DNA of 64,000 bases from Pseudarthrobacter psychrotolerans (GCF_009911795.1 NZ_CP047898.1:4216001-4280000); one strand, 5' to 3'. Shown: positions 27,464 to 35,947, counted from the first letter of the stretch. Notes: generated by a model from the sequence alone, not told the origin. Translations and numbers: made by a program.

Positions 27464-27639
27464 CTGCAGGGCTACCGTGCGGACGTTTCTGTACGCCGTG
27501 GAAGTAGCCACATTGGTATATGGGCCTGGTGCGGTGGACCCACTGCCGCCACGGGTGGTACCAAGCGACGGCAAGCAGTCCATGTCGCCCGCCGGCAGCC
27601 GTCCCGGTCGAACCGGCCCACAGGTACGACCGGGACGCG

Positions 27640-28146
27640 ACCGCGTGGCACGTCCTGGAACCGCGGGCCCAGTTTGTAGTTGGGGAAGTCGCGGAAGCCG
27701 CGGTCGATTCTGCGGGTGGTTTCGATGACGCCGTTGATCGCTTCGGTGGGTCCGTTGGAGGCGCCGTGCGTGTCCAAGTAGGTCAGGATCGCGGCTTTTC
27801 AGGCCCGGAGGCTCCGGCCGATCCGGGCGACTTCCGGGATCGGCCGGGTTGGGAAGGAGCCGATGACCTCGTTGACGAGTTCCCGGCCCTTCTCTGGTCT
27901 GGCGTGGTAGATATTGCGGAGCTTTTGGTAGCACTGCCAGGCGAGGGTGACTTCGTGGACGGGGTCCCCGGCGGCAAGCTTGGCATCGAGTCGTGCGGTC
28001 TGTTTCTCGGTGAGGTGTTCAGCGCCGAACTGCAGCGTCCGGCGGATCCCGTCAACCGCCCCGCCTGTTTCAGCCCAAGGCACGTCGGGATTTGCGACGG
28101 CGTAAATCCACGGCCAGTTTCGCGCTCGTGGTCTCGCCGTGTCCAA
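27640..28146 (-). mobile_element. ISL3-family transposase remnant (C-terminal part)
   Basis: Degenerate gene encoding the C-terminal half of an ISL3 transposase: TGGAVDGIRRTLQFGAEHL, LTLAWQCYQKLRNIYHA, FPTRPIPEVARIGRSLRA, then an in-frame TGA (27801-27799, probably a former TGG) and LTYLDTHGASNGPTEAINGV up to RDFPNYKLGPR. The N-terminal half is missing and the extreme C-terminus is no longer recognisable, so this is a dead fragment. I could not find terminal inverted repeats. The flanks (27464-27640 and 28147-28243) hold nothing else recognisable. Confidence 0.75.
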
Positions 28147-28243
28147 GTCGGCGCAGTACTATGGATTCCTTCCCTACCCGGTCGTCGACCAGCTCTCGCA
28201 CTCGCGGCGCGGTCACCTGGAACCCGTATGGGGGGTGGCTTGA

Positions 28244-29362
28244 ATGCAAGCTGCTGATATTCGCCGGCTATTCCCCGGGCTCCAAAACACCGTCTATCTC
28301 AACACTGCCAACATGAGCGTCGGCTGCGCCCCGGCCCGAGAAGCCTACGCGCGGGCGGTTGAACGCTGGTCTGAGGGCCGGTTTGACTGGACCGTCGCGG
28401 AACGGGCGGGGGAGGACGCCCGCGCCATGTTCGCCGAGATAGTCGGCGCTACAGCCGGGGAGATCGCAATCGTTCCGGCGGTGAGTACAGCTGCCGGGAT
28501 TGTGGCCGCCAATCTACCGTCTGCGAAGCATGGTGAGAACGTCGTGGTCGCCGAGAACGAGTTCGCGTCGAACTACTATCCCTGGCTCCTGCTTCGAGAG
28601 CGCGGCTACGAAGTGCGCACCGTGGCGCCAAGGGGAGACGGTGTGTCGGCCGAGGAGTTTAGCCGGGCGGCCGACGGCGGTACGCGCCTAATCGCAGTGA
28701 GCGCCGTTAATTCGGCCAACGGCTATCGAGCTAACCTGAAAGCCATCGGCCGAGTCGCTACAAACTCCGGGGCGTGGTTCTTCGTCGATGCCTGCCAAGC
28801 TGCCGGGGCCGTGCCGCTGGACGTCGTTCGCGACGGTGTCGATTTCCTGGCTGCGGCGAGCCACAAATTCCTGCTCGGCTCGAGGGGCATGGGCTACCTC
28901 TATGTCCGGCGGGATTTGCTGGATCGCCTCCAAGCCGTCGGGCCCGGGTGGAAGGCAGCCCGCAAGCCGGCAGAGAGCTTTTACGGACCAGCCATGGACC
29001 TGTCGCCCACTGCCTCGAAGCTCGATTCCTCGCTGGCGTGGTTTCCGGCGATGGCAGATCAGGCGGCACTAAACATTTTCCGCCGGTACGGAACCAGCGA
29101 GCTCCTAGAGCGCAACTCCCAATTGGTGCTGCGCCTGAGGAACGCGCTGACGGTGCAAGGCTTATCCTTCCAGCCCGTCGCCGACGAGAACCGCTCAACC
29201 ATCGTCTCCGTCCAGGTCGCCGACACCGAAGCGGTCCTGGCGCGTTTCCGTCAGGCAAATGTGCTGGCCTCGGTCCGTGCCGGCAGGATTCGGCTGGCAG
29301 TGCATTTTTACAACCTGGAGGAAGAACTCGATCGCGTCGCCGGACTAATCGGGGGTTCGTGA
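28244..29362 (+). CDS. Class V aminotransferase-fold PLP enzyme
   Basis: 372-aa PLP-dependent enzyme related to cysteine desulfurases and isopenicillin N epimerase-like proteins. The N-terminus YLNTANMSVGCAPAREAY and the cofactor lysine in FLAAASHKFLLGSRGMGYLY (about residue 208) are typical; the aspartate for the PLP ring is in FFVDACQAAGAVPLD near 180. A cysteine-containing desulfurase active-site loop is not evident, so desulfurase activity is doubtful. GGGGGTGG serves as RBS. Its base composition is somewhat less G+C-biased at third positions than the neighbours, and it sits beside an IS remnant and a tRNA, which suggests acquisition. Confidence 0.75.
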   Translation: MQAADIRRLFPGLQNTVYLNTANMSVGCAPAREAYARAVERWSEGRFDWTVAERAGEDARAMFAEIVGATAGEIAIVPAVSTAAGIVAANLPSAKHGENVVVAENEFASNYYPWLLLRERGYEVRTVAPRGDGVSAEEFSRAADGGTRLIAVSAVNSANGYRANLKAIGRVATNSGAWFFVDACQAAGAVPLDVVRDGVDFLAAASHKFLLGSRGMGYLYVRRDLLDRLQAVGPGWKAARKPAESFYGPAMDLSPTASKLDSSLAWFPAMADQAALNIFRRYGTSELLERNSQLVLRLRNALTVQGLSFQPVADENRSTIVSVQVADTEAVLARFRQANVLASVRAGRIRLAVHFYNLEEELDRVAGLIGGS

Positions 29363-29385
29363 GAGGTGGGCGCTTAACCAGCGAA

Positions 29386-29419
29386 AAACCCCCTAAAAAC
29401 CGTGGTTTCTAGGGGGTTT
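29386..29419. terminator. Bidirectional terminator between aminotransferase and tRNA-Thr
   Basis: AAACCCCCTA pairs with TAGGGGGTTT and the inner AAACC with GGTTT. The element ends 6 bp from the tRNA 3' end and is followed on the minus strand by TTTTT. Confidence 0.75.
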
Positions 29420-29425
29420 GTCCCG

Positions 29426-29498
29426 AGCTTCCTATCAGAATCGAACTGATGACCTTTTCATTACGAGTGAAACGCTCTACCGACTGAGCTAAGGAAGC
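29426..29498 (-). tRNA. tRNA-Thr (anticodon CGT)
   Basis: 73-nt tRNA with acceptor GCTTCCT pairing to AGGAAGC, anticodon loop CTCGTAA (reads ACG) and T-loop TTCGATT. The CCA end is not encoded. Confidence 0.94.
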
Positions 29499-29594
29499 AC
29501 CGCACAAATTCACCCGGCGTAGCCGGGCGGTTCATGCAAGAGTCAACTGTAATAGAGTCCCTGCGCCCGGGTCAAAATGGGCGTCCTAAACTCC

Positions 29595-31159
29595 TCAGCA
29601 GACGGTGTTGTCGGCGGGAACCGTTCCGTCCACAAGGTACTTGTCCACGGCGTCTTCGAGGCAGCTGTTGGCGCGGCCGTAGGCGGTGTGGCCCTCTCCC
29701 TGCCAGGTCAGCAGGGAGGCGTTGCCCAGCTGTTTGCGCAGGGATGCGGCCCATTCCAGGGGGTGGCAGGGTCTCCGGTGGTTCCGACAACCACGATCGG
29801 GGCTTTACCGGTGTATTCCACCGGGGCCGGGGTGCGCACGTTTTTGTACGGCCAGTCCACGCAGTTGGTGCCGCCGTAGGCGAAAAAGTAGCCCAGCGTG
29901 GGGGAGTCCTGCATCAGCCGCTGCTGCTCCGCACGCATGCCGGCGGTGTCGGAAACCATGGGGTAGTCCAAACAGTTGATGGCGTTGAAGGCGAAGGTTG
30001 AGTTGGACGTGTACTTTCCGTTGGGGGCGCGGTCCGCGCCGAGGTCCGCCAGGCGGAGCATCAGGCTCACGTCGCCCGTCGTGGCGGCTTCCAGAGCCTG
30101 GGTCAGGGCGGGCCAGCTCTGGTCGTTATACAGCGGCGTGATGAGGCCACTGACGAACATCGTGGCATTCACCAGGCGGCCGTCCTTGGCCAACCGGGGT
30201 GTCGCCTGGACGGAGTTGATGATGTCGCGGATCTGCTGGACGCCGCTGTCCACGTTCCCGCTGAGCGGACACGAGGATTCCTGCTGGCAACTGGCCACAT
30301 AGGCCCTGATGGCCTTTTCGAAGGCCACGGCCTGGCCGCTGGTCAGCTCCTCGTTGCTGATGGACGGATCCAGGGCGCCATCGAGGACCATGCGGCCCAC
30401 ATTGTCCGGGAACAGTGAAGCGTAGGTGGAACCAAGGAACGTGCCGTAGGAGTACCCGAGGTAATTGAGCTTCGCGTCGTTAACCACGGCCCGCAGGATG
30501 TCCAGGTCCTTGGCCGCGCTGACTGTGTCGATGTGGCCCAGTACAGGACCGGTCTTTTCGGCACACTGCGAGGCGATGGCCTTGTTGTCGGCCAACGCGG
30601 CGGCAAGCCCGGCGTCGGTCTCCAGGGCGTAGACCTTTGATCGCGACGCGTCCCGTTCGGCATCCGTCAGGCACGTCACGGGGGCGGAGCGCTGGACGCC
30701 CCGCGGGTCAAAGCCCACGAGGTCGTAGCTGGCCCGGACGGACTGGGAGAAGTGCGTTCCGGCCGCATCCTTGACGAAGTCGTAGCCAGACCCGCCCGGA
30801 CCGCCCGGGTTGACCAGCAGGCTGCCGGTTTTCTTGCCGGTGCTGGGAGCCCGCAGCGCAGCTATCTGGATCGTGTCGCCGTCCGGCTTCGTGTAGTCCA
30901 TGGGCACGGTGACTTTGGCGCACTGGAAGCCGTTTTCGCAAGGCTCCCACACAACCTCCTGGGCGTAAAAGGAATCCAGTCCAGCGGGCGCGGACGCCAC
31001 GATGGCAGGGTCTGCCTTCGCCGTAGCGGGGGCCGCATCCGGGGTGTCACCGCCAAAGAGGCTGCACGAGGCCAGCGTCAGGGCCAGGATCAGGGCGCCG
31101 GCAGCCCGCAGCCCAATCACCAGGGATTGGGAGCGTGCGGGCAGGGGGCGTGCAGTCAT
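29595..31159 (-). pseudogene. TAP-like alpha/beta hydrolase lipoprotein, broken by a 1-base frameshift near the 3' end
   Basis: Secreted peptidase/hydrolase of the tripeptidyl-aminopeptidase type. A lipoprotein signal peptide (ALILALTLASC) is followed by LVNPGGPGGSGYDF (oxyanion region), the nucleophile in YLGYSYGTFLG and the acid in VVVGTTGDPATP. The frame then shifts: the histidine segment GEGHTAYGRANSCLEDAV, ending ADNTVC, is one base out. Adding one base to the G5 run at 29759-29763 joins them (ATPLEWAASLRKQLGNA) and gives 521 aa, the normal length. AGGAGA is the RBS. It follows holB by 21 bp and is probably cotranscribed. Confidence 0.85.
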
Positions 31160-31180
31160 CGAGCGGTCTCCTAGTAGTTG

Positions 31181-32323
31181 CTAGATCAGGCTGGCTGCCA
31201 TCGACTCAATGGTCAATAGCGGAGCAACGTTAGTGGTGGTAATACGTTGGCGGGCTTTGTTGATGGCGTCCATGCGGGCGAGGGTGGTCTCCGGAGCAGA
31301 CCGGGCGGCGAATTCCTCCAGCTCACCCCTGAGTTCAACGTTCACCAGCTCCACGGCGTTCCCGAGCTGGATGATCAGCACATCCCGGTAGAACGAGAGG
31401 AGGTCTGTCAGTGTCCGGTCCAGGGAGTCAGTGATGGATCGCTTGGCCCGTCGTTTTTGGTCCTCTTCAAGCTGCCTGACTTGGCTGCGCATGGATGGCG
31501 GGAGCGTCCCTGACTCCGGGGCACCCAGAGTGGCCAGCAGCGCAGCCTTCTCGGCGGCGTCGCGCTCTTCATTGGAACTGTTGGCTTCCGCGGTGGCGAT
31601 CTTGACCAGCTTGTCCGCCATCATTACCGCCGCGGTCACGCCGCGCAGACCCAGCGGGAACCTCACGGTTTCCAGCCGGCGTTCCCTCGCCTCAGGGTCC
31701 CGCGCCAGCCGGCGGGCGATCCCCACATGGCTTTGCGCCGCGCGGGCCGCGCGTTCGGCGAGCACCGGGTCCACCCCGTCGCGCTTGACCAGCAAAGCGG
31801 CGACGTCGGCGGCCGGCGGCAGCCGCAGGGCCACGGCCCGGCAGCGCGACCGGATGGTCACCAGGACGTCTGCGGGCGACGGAGCACAAAGCATCCAGAT
31901 AGTCCGCGGCGTTGGTTCTTCGATGGCCTTCAGCAGCACATTGGTGGTCCGCTCGGCCATGCGGTCGGCGTCTTCCACCACAATGATTCGCCAGCGCCCG
32001 GACGACGGCCGGTTGCCCGCCTTGGACACCAGGTCGCGGGCTTCATCGATGGTGATGGTGACTTTTTCGGTCCGGACGTATGTCACGTCCGAATGGGTCT
32101 CGCCGAGGATCGTCAGGCAGGCGGGACACTCGCCGCAGCCGCGCCTGGCGACGTCGTCCTGGTCGCAGTTGAGGGCAGCCGCGAAGGCCTTCGCGGCGTT
32201 GGAACGCCCGGAGCCGGGCGGGCCCGTGAACAGCCAGGCATGGGTCAGTCCCTCGCCCCGCGAGGCCTGGCGGAGCTGTTCGACGACGGCGGCCTGGCCC
32301 TGAAGGTCCTCCCAGACAGTCAT
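31181..32323 (-). CDS. holB: DNA polymerase III delta' subunit
   Basis: Clamp-loader subunit, 380 aa. It has a P-loop-like GPPGSGRSNAA at residue 34, with Arg in place of the usual Lys as expected for the ATPase-inactive delta' subunit, a zinc-binding C-x-x-C pair (RRGCGECPACL near 62), VVEDADRMAERTTNVLLKAI near 114, and an arginine-finger region SRCRAVALRL near 160. Its start overlaps the tmk stop by 4 bp (ATGA), the classic tmk-holB arrangement. Confidence 0.9.
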   Translation of the reverse strand: MTVWEDLQGQAAVVEQLRQASRGEGLTHAWLFTGPPGSGRSNAAKAFAAALNCDQDDVARRGCGECPACLTILGETHSDVTYVRTEKVTITIDEARDLVSKAGNRPSSGRWRIIVVEDADRMAERTTNVLLKAIEEPTPRTIWMLCAPSPADVLVTIRSRCRAVALRLPPAADVAALLVKRDGVDPVLAERAARAAQSHVGIARRLARDPEARERRLETVRFPLGLRGVTAAVMMADKLVKIATAEANSSNEERDAAEKAALLATLGAPESGTLPPSMRSQVRQLEEDQKRRAKRSITDSLDRTLTDLLSFYRDVLIIQLGNAVELVNVELRGELEEFAARSAPETTLARMDAINKARQRITTTNVAPLLTIESMAASLI

Positions 32324-32976
32324 GCGGCGCCCCGGCCTGCAGACGCGAGCACGGCATACACCCGGGTGAGGATCCGCGCGGCCAATTCGTTGACGGGCAG
32401 GTCAGCCGGCAGGACCAGATACGTCTCCGGCCGGCCGGCGGCCAGGTCGAGGAACGCCCCGCGGATTGTTGAATGGAACTCATCGGCCTCTGACTCAAGG
32501 CGGTCTTCGGCGGCGTCGCCGGCTGTGCGGCGGCGGCGGCCGTCAGCGGGATGCACGTCCAACAGCACCGTGAGATCGGGCTGCAGCCCCGACGTCGCCC
32601 ATTCGTTGAGGGTACGCACGGCATCGGCACCCAGATCCCGGCCGGCCCCCTGGTACGCCACGGACGAATCAATATAGCGGTCCGTCAGGACAACCTCGCC
32701 GCGTGCCAGCGCCGGGCGGATGACCTGGCTGGCATGGGCTGCGCGGGAGGCGGCGAAGATGAGGGCCTCGGTGTGGGCATCGATGTGGCCATGGCCGTGG
32801 TCCAGGACCAGGGAACGCAGTTTTTCGCCAATGGGCGTCCCGCCGGGTTCGCGCGTCCGCAGGACCGTCAGGCCGCGTGTTTCCAGGGTCTCGGCAAGCC
32901 GGGCAGCCTGGGTGGACTTGCCGGCGCCGTCGCCGCCCTCGAAGGCGATGAAAAGTCCGGGGCTGTTGGTGGTCAC
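32320..32976 (-). CDS. tmk: Thymidylate kinase
   Basis: Phosphorylates dTMP to dTDP. The 218-aa protein has P-loop [11 protein letters not shown] at residue 13, TREPGGTPIGE near 42, DRYIDSSVAYQG near 98 and a lid region around the Arg-rich ADGRRRRTAGDA near 144. The GTG start is supported by TAGTCT 6 nt upstream, with no Shine-Dalgarno. First gene of tmk-holB-hydrolase. Confidence 0.93.
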   Translation of the reverse strand: MTTNSPGLFIAFEGGDGAGKSTQAARLAETLETRGLTVLRTREPGGTPIGEKLRSLVLDHGHGHIDAHTEALIFAASRAAHASQVIRPALARGEVVLTDRYIDSSVAYQGAGRDLGADAVRTLNEWATSGLQPDLTVLLDVHPADGRRRRTAGDAAEDRLESEADEFHSTIRGAFLDLAAGRPETYLVLPADLPVNELAARILTRVYAVLASAGRGAA

Positions 32977-32982
32977 TGCTCA

Positions 32983-32988
32983 AGACTA
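32983..32988 (-). promoter_or_regulatory. -10 hexamer TAGTCT of tmk
   Basis: Six nt before the GTG at 32976 on the minus strand. It fixes the start and implies a leaderless transcript. Confidence 0.5.
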
Positions 32989-33017
32989 CCGACTTCGGAC
33001 GCCGCCGCACGTCCAAG

Positions 33018-33023
33018 TACGCT
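33018..33023 (+). promoter_or_regulatory. -10 hexamer TACGCT of the PLP-enzyme gene
   Basis: Six nt before the ATG at 33030. It is divergent from the tmk promoter, and both fit into 53 bp. Confidence 0.5.
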
Positions 33024-33029
33024 TTCTCC

Positions 33030-34220
33030 ATGAGTCTCTCGGAACAGTACGCAGCATCCCTGTCGGCCGAAACCTTGGTGGTTGCCGCTGGCCGGCCGCC
33101 GCGTGAGCGGGACGAGCCCGTCAACCCGCCCATCGTGCTGTCCTCGACGTACTTCGGCACAGGAGCGCTGGGCGACGGGGACCGGGGCTACGGCCGTTAT
33201 TCCAACCCCACCTGGGATCCCTTTGAGGAGGCCCTGGGCCAGCTTGAAGGATCCGACCTGCCCGGTCTGCTTTACGCGTCCGGACTCGCAGCCGTCAGTT
33301 CCGCGTTGTCCCTGCTGCCCGCCGGTGGCGTCCTGGTGATGCCGTCGCACAGCTATGCGGGCTCGCTGGTGATGGCCACGGAGCTGGCGCAGAAGGGCTT
33401 CCTGGAACTGCGGACGGTGGATATCGCGGACACAGACGCGGTCAAAGCACAGCTGGCCCCGCAGGGCCCGGACGCCAAGGCGGCCAGGATGCTGTGGCTT
33501 GAGAGCCCCACCAACCCCATGCTGGGCATCGCCGATATCCGCGAACTCACCGCGGCCGCCCATCACGTGGGCGCCATTGTGGTGACGGACAATACGTTCT
33601 CCACGCCATTGGTCCAGCAGCCGCTGAGCCTGGGTTCCGACGTCGTCCTTCACTCAGTGACCAAATACCTGGCCGGACATTCCGACGTCGTCCTCGGCGC
33701 CTTGGTGACGTCCAACCCGGACATCCGGGCAGCGCTGCTGCACCACCGGATCATTCACGGCGGCATTGCCGGGCCGTTCGAGGCATGGCTGGCGCTGCGC
33801 GGGCTCCGGACCCTTGCGCTGCGGGTGGAACGGTCGCAGGCATCCGCCGCGGTACTGGCCGACCGTCTGAGCACGCACCCCCTGATCGAAAGCATCCGCT
33901 TCCCGGGCCTTCCCACGGACCCAGGCCATGAACGGGCAAAGACCCAGATGAGGGGTTTCGGTTCGATTGTCTGCATCCAGATCGCGCCGGTAACCGGCCT
34001 GAGCGGGGCGGACGCCGCGGACAAACTGGTCCGCGGGCTGCAGCTCTGGCTCCCGGCGACGTCCCTGGGCGGGGTGGAATCGCTGATCGAACGGCGCCGC
34101 CGCCACACCGCTGAGCCGCTGAGCGTCCCGGACAACCTCGTGCGCCTGAGCGTCGGCATCGAGAATATTGAGGACCTCTGGGCCGATTTGAAGCAGGCGC
34201 TGGACTCGCTGGGCCGTTAG
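33030..34220 (+). CDS. Cys/Met-metabolism PLP-dependent enzyme (cystathionine gamma-synthase type)
   Basis: 396-aa PLP enzyme of the trans-sulfuration family. It has the N-terminal substrate segment PPIVLSSTYFG near residue 33, YGRYSNPTWDPFEEAL near 54, the ring-stacking region YASGLAAVSSALSLL near 85, ESPTNPML near 155, and the Schiff-base lysine in LHSVTKYLAGHSD near 210. The C-terminus (LATSLGGVESL-like LPATSLGGVESLIERR) recognises the substrate carboxylate. Synthase versus lyase cannot be decided from sequence. The ATG is supported by the -10 hexamer 6 nt upstream. Confidence 0.88.
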   Translation: MSLSEQYAASLSAETLVVAAGRPPRERDEPVNPPIVLSSTYFGTGALGDGDRGYGRYSNPTWDPFEEALGQLEGSDLPGLLYASGLAAVSSALSLLPAGGVLVMPSHSYAGSLVMATELAQKGFLELRTVDIADTDAVKAQLAPQGPDAKAARMLWLESPTNPMLGIADIRELTAAAHHVGAIVVTDNTFSTPLVQQPLSLGSDVVLHSVTKYLAGHSDVVLGALVTSNPDIRAALLHHRIIHGGIAGPFEAWLALRGLRTLALRVERSQASAAVLADRLSTHPLIESIRFPGLPTDPGHERAKTQMRGFGSIVCIQIAPVTGLSGADAADKLVRGLQLWLPATSLGGVESLIERRRRHTAEPLSVPDNLVRLSVGIENIEDLWADLKQALDSLGR

Positions 34221-34223
34221 GCT
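34218..34223 (+). promoter_or_regulatory. -10 hexamer TAGGCT overlapping the upstream stop codon
   Basis: The TAG stop of the PLP-enzyme gene forms the first half of TAGGCT, which lies 6 nt before the GTG of the DUF2516 gene. Confidence 0.5.
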
Positions 34224-34229
34224 TGGACT

Positions 34230-34580
34230 GTGGACGGTGAACTGATAATTCGGCCTGTAGAGCTGGCAGTGTTTTTTATCCTTGCCCTGGTGGCATTCGG
34301 ACTTGAAGTGTGGGCTGTGCTGGACTGCGTCAGGCACAAGTCCGCCGCCTTTGAAGCGACCGGCAAACGAACCAAGACCTTCTGGCTGGCACTGACCGGC
34401 GGCGCCACCCTTGTCGGCGCCATCTCGCTCTTCAGCAGCGGCGGAATCTTCGGCACGCTTGGCCTCTTTGGGCTCGCAGCCGTGGTTTCAGCCTCGGTGT
34501 ACCTCGCCGACGTCCGGCCAGCGGTCAAGGACGCAGGCCGCGGCGGCAGCCGCAACACGGGGCAATACGGCGGCTGGTAA
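34230..34580 (+). CDS. DUF2516 family membrane protein
   Basis: 116-aa protein with three membrane segments (about residues 10-33, 50-70 and 74-94) and a short charged loop DCVRHKSAAFEATGKRTK between the first two. This matches the actinobacterial DUF2516 family, which has no known function. The GTG start lies 9 bp after the PLP-enzyme stop and is supported by the -10 hexamer TAGGCT. The 57-bp repeat array begins 15 bp after the stop. Confidence 0.85.
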   Translation: MDGELIIRPVELAVFFILALVAFGLEVWAVLDCVRHKSAAFEATGKRTKTFWLALTGGATLVGAISLFSSGGIFGTLGLFGLAAVVSASVYLADVRPAVKDAGRGGSRNTGQYGGW

Positions 34581-34595
34581 TCCCCACCGGCCCCT

Positions 34596-34993
34596 CAGCT
34601 CGCAAGCTCGCTCAGGGAACCCTGCCGGCGTGGGCCCAACCACCGGCCCCCTCAGCTCGCAAGCTCGCTCAGGGAACCCTGCCGGCGTGGGCCCAACCAC
34701 CGGCCCCCTCAGCTCGCAAGCTCGCTCAGGGAACCCTGCCGGCGTGGGCCCAACCACCGGCCCCCTCAGCTCGCAAGCTCGCTCAGGGAACCCTGCCGGC
34801 GTGGGCCCAACCACCGGCCCCTCAGCTCGCAAGCTCGCTCAGGGAACCCTGCCGGCGTGGGCCCAACCACCGGCCCCCTCAGCTCGCAAGCTCGCTCAGG
34901 GAACCCTGCCGGCGTGGGCCCAACCACCGGCCCCCTCAGCTCGCAAGCTCGCTCAGGGAACCCTGCCGGCGTGGGCCCAACCACCGGCCCCCT
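34596..34993. repeat. Tandem array of seven 57-bp units
   Basis: Units start at 34596, 34653, 34710, 34767, 34823, 34880 and 34937. All are 57 bp except the fourth, which is 56 bp because a C run is one shorter; otherwise the copies are identical by eye. Each unit contains a direct repeat (AGCTCGC twice) and a hairpin (CCGGCGTGG against CCACCGG, loop GCCCAA). The array lies between convergent genes and supplies the 3' end of the methyltransferase gene. There are no variable spacers, so it is not CRISPR. Confidence 0.95.
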
Positions 34994-35817
34994 CTAGACG
35001 GACGGCCCACTGCTTCCCAGGCCACCGTCAGTTCGCCCAGGCGCCACCGCGACGGCCCGTCCTGAACCGGCCACCCGCCGTCGAGCAGTGACCTGCACAT
35101 GGCGTACCAGCGCTGCCTGTTGCCGAACGAGGCCAGCGGCGCCGACTCCAGCCAGGCCCGGTCCATGGCCTGCATCAGCCGGTGGACCGGCTCGCCCGGA
35201 ACGTTGCGGTGGATCAGAGCCTTCGGCAGCCGCTCGGCAATTTCCGACGGCAGGTCAAAGCTGCCGAACCGCACGGACATGCTCAGTGACAACGGCCGCT
35301 CGGCGTCGAGGGCAACCCATGTCACCCGCCGCCCGATCTCATCGCACGTCCCGTCGATAAAGAGCCCGTTGGGGGCGAGCCGGCCCTGGACCAGCCGCCA
35401 GATCCCCGCCACGTCAGCCTCTTCGTACTGCCGCAGGACGTTGAAGGCACGGACCAGCACCGGGCGCCCGGACAGCGGCAGCTCGAAACCGCCCACCTGG
35501 AAGCTCAGTCCAGGCCTCTCCAGCGCCTTGGCCACCCGTACGCGCTCCGGCTCGATTTCGATTCCACACACCCGCACGTCCGGCCGGACGGCGCGGAGGC
35601 GTTCAAAAAGTTCGACGGCGGTTGCCGGCGTTGCGCCGTAGCCCAGGTCAACGACGAGGGGGTCTTCGGCAGCGCGCAGGCGCCAGGCCTGGGGGCCGGT
35701 CAGCCAGCGGTCCACGCGGCGCATCCGGTTGGGGTTGGTGGTGCCCCGGGTGACGTTTCCGACCGGCTTGCCGCTCCCGCTCCGGGGAGCGCTCACCCGT
35801 TCTGCTTTTTGGACCAC
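34936..35817 (-). CDS. Class I SAM-dependent methyltransferase
   Basis: 293-aa protein. The SAM-binding loop is PLVVDLGYGATPATAVEL near residue 53, followed by VCGIEIEPERVRVAKAL near 82 (acidic loop) and RAFNVLRQYEEADV near 122. The substrate is unknown. About the last 17 residues (GRWLGPRRQGSLSELAS) and the stop codon are encoded inside the terminal 57-bp repeat unit, so the C-terminus was probably set by the repeat. The GTG start is supported by TAAAGT 6 nt upstream; an alternative GTG is 7 codons in. Confidence 0.8.
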   Translation of the reverse strand: MVQKAERVSAPRSGSGKPVGNVTRGTTNPNRMRRVDRWLTGPQAWRLRAAEDPLVVDLGYGATPATAVELFERLRAVRPDVRVCGIEIEPERVRVAKALERPGLSFQVGGFELPLSGRPVLVRAFNVLRQYEEADVAGIWRLVQGRLAPNGLFIDGTCDEIGRRVTWVALDAERPLSLSMSVRFGSFDLPSEIAERLPKALIHRNVPGEPVHRLMQAMDRAWLESAPLASFGNRQRWYAMCRSLLDGGWPVQDGPSRWRLGELTVAWEAVGRPSRGGRWLGPRRQGSLSELAS

Positions 35818-35823
35818 GGACCC

Positions 35824-35829
35824 ACTTTA
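35824..35829 (-). promoter_or_regulatory. -10 hexamer TAAAGT of the methyltransferase gene
   Basis: Six nt before the GTG at 35817 on the minus strand. No Shine-Dalgarno sequence is present. Confidence 0.5.
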
Positions 35830-35834
35830 TCTTC

Positions 35835-35897
35835 CAACGCGGGGTCACTTACGGCCCGTCCAAGGCCCCGCCATCGGCCGTAAGTGACCCCTCGTTG
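35835..35897. repeat. Large inverted repeat between methyltransferase and gpmA
   Basis: CAACG-C-GGGGTCACTTACGGCC (35835-35856) faces its complement (35876-35897), with one mismatch in 22 bp and a 19-nt loop. It lies in a divergent promoter region, 5 bp from the methyltransferase -10 hexamer. It could be an operator, a cruciform or a mobile REP-like element. Confidence 0.85.
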
Positions 35898-35947
35898 TGA
35901 AACGTAACGCCCGGCGGCGCCTCAGCAGATCAATTAGGATAAAAATC

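Noticed and set aside
27464-29498. Integrative element using tRNA-Thr as attachment site
   Set aside because: I found no integrase gene and no direct repeat of the tRNA 3' end at the other side of the segment.
34596-34993. CRISPR array
   Set aside because: The units are identical end to end with no variable spacers, and no cas genes are nearby.
34411-35091. Long open frame through the 57-bp repeats that would encode a 19-residue repeat protein
   Set aside because: It is open only because the repeat length is a multiple of three and GC-rich; the opposite strand is open too. It overlaps the DUF2516 and methyltransferase genes and has no RBS or recognisable start.
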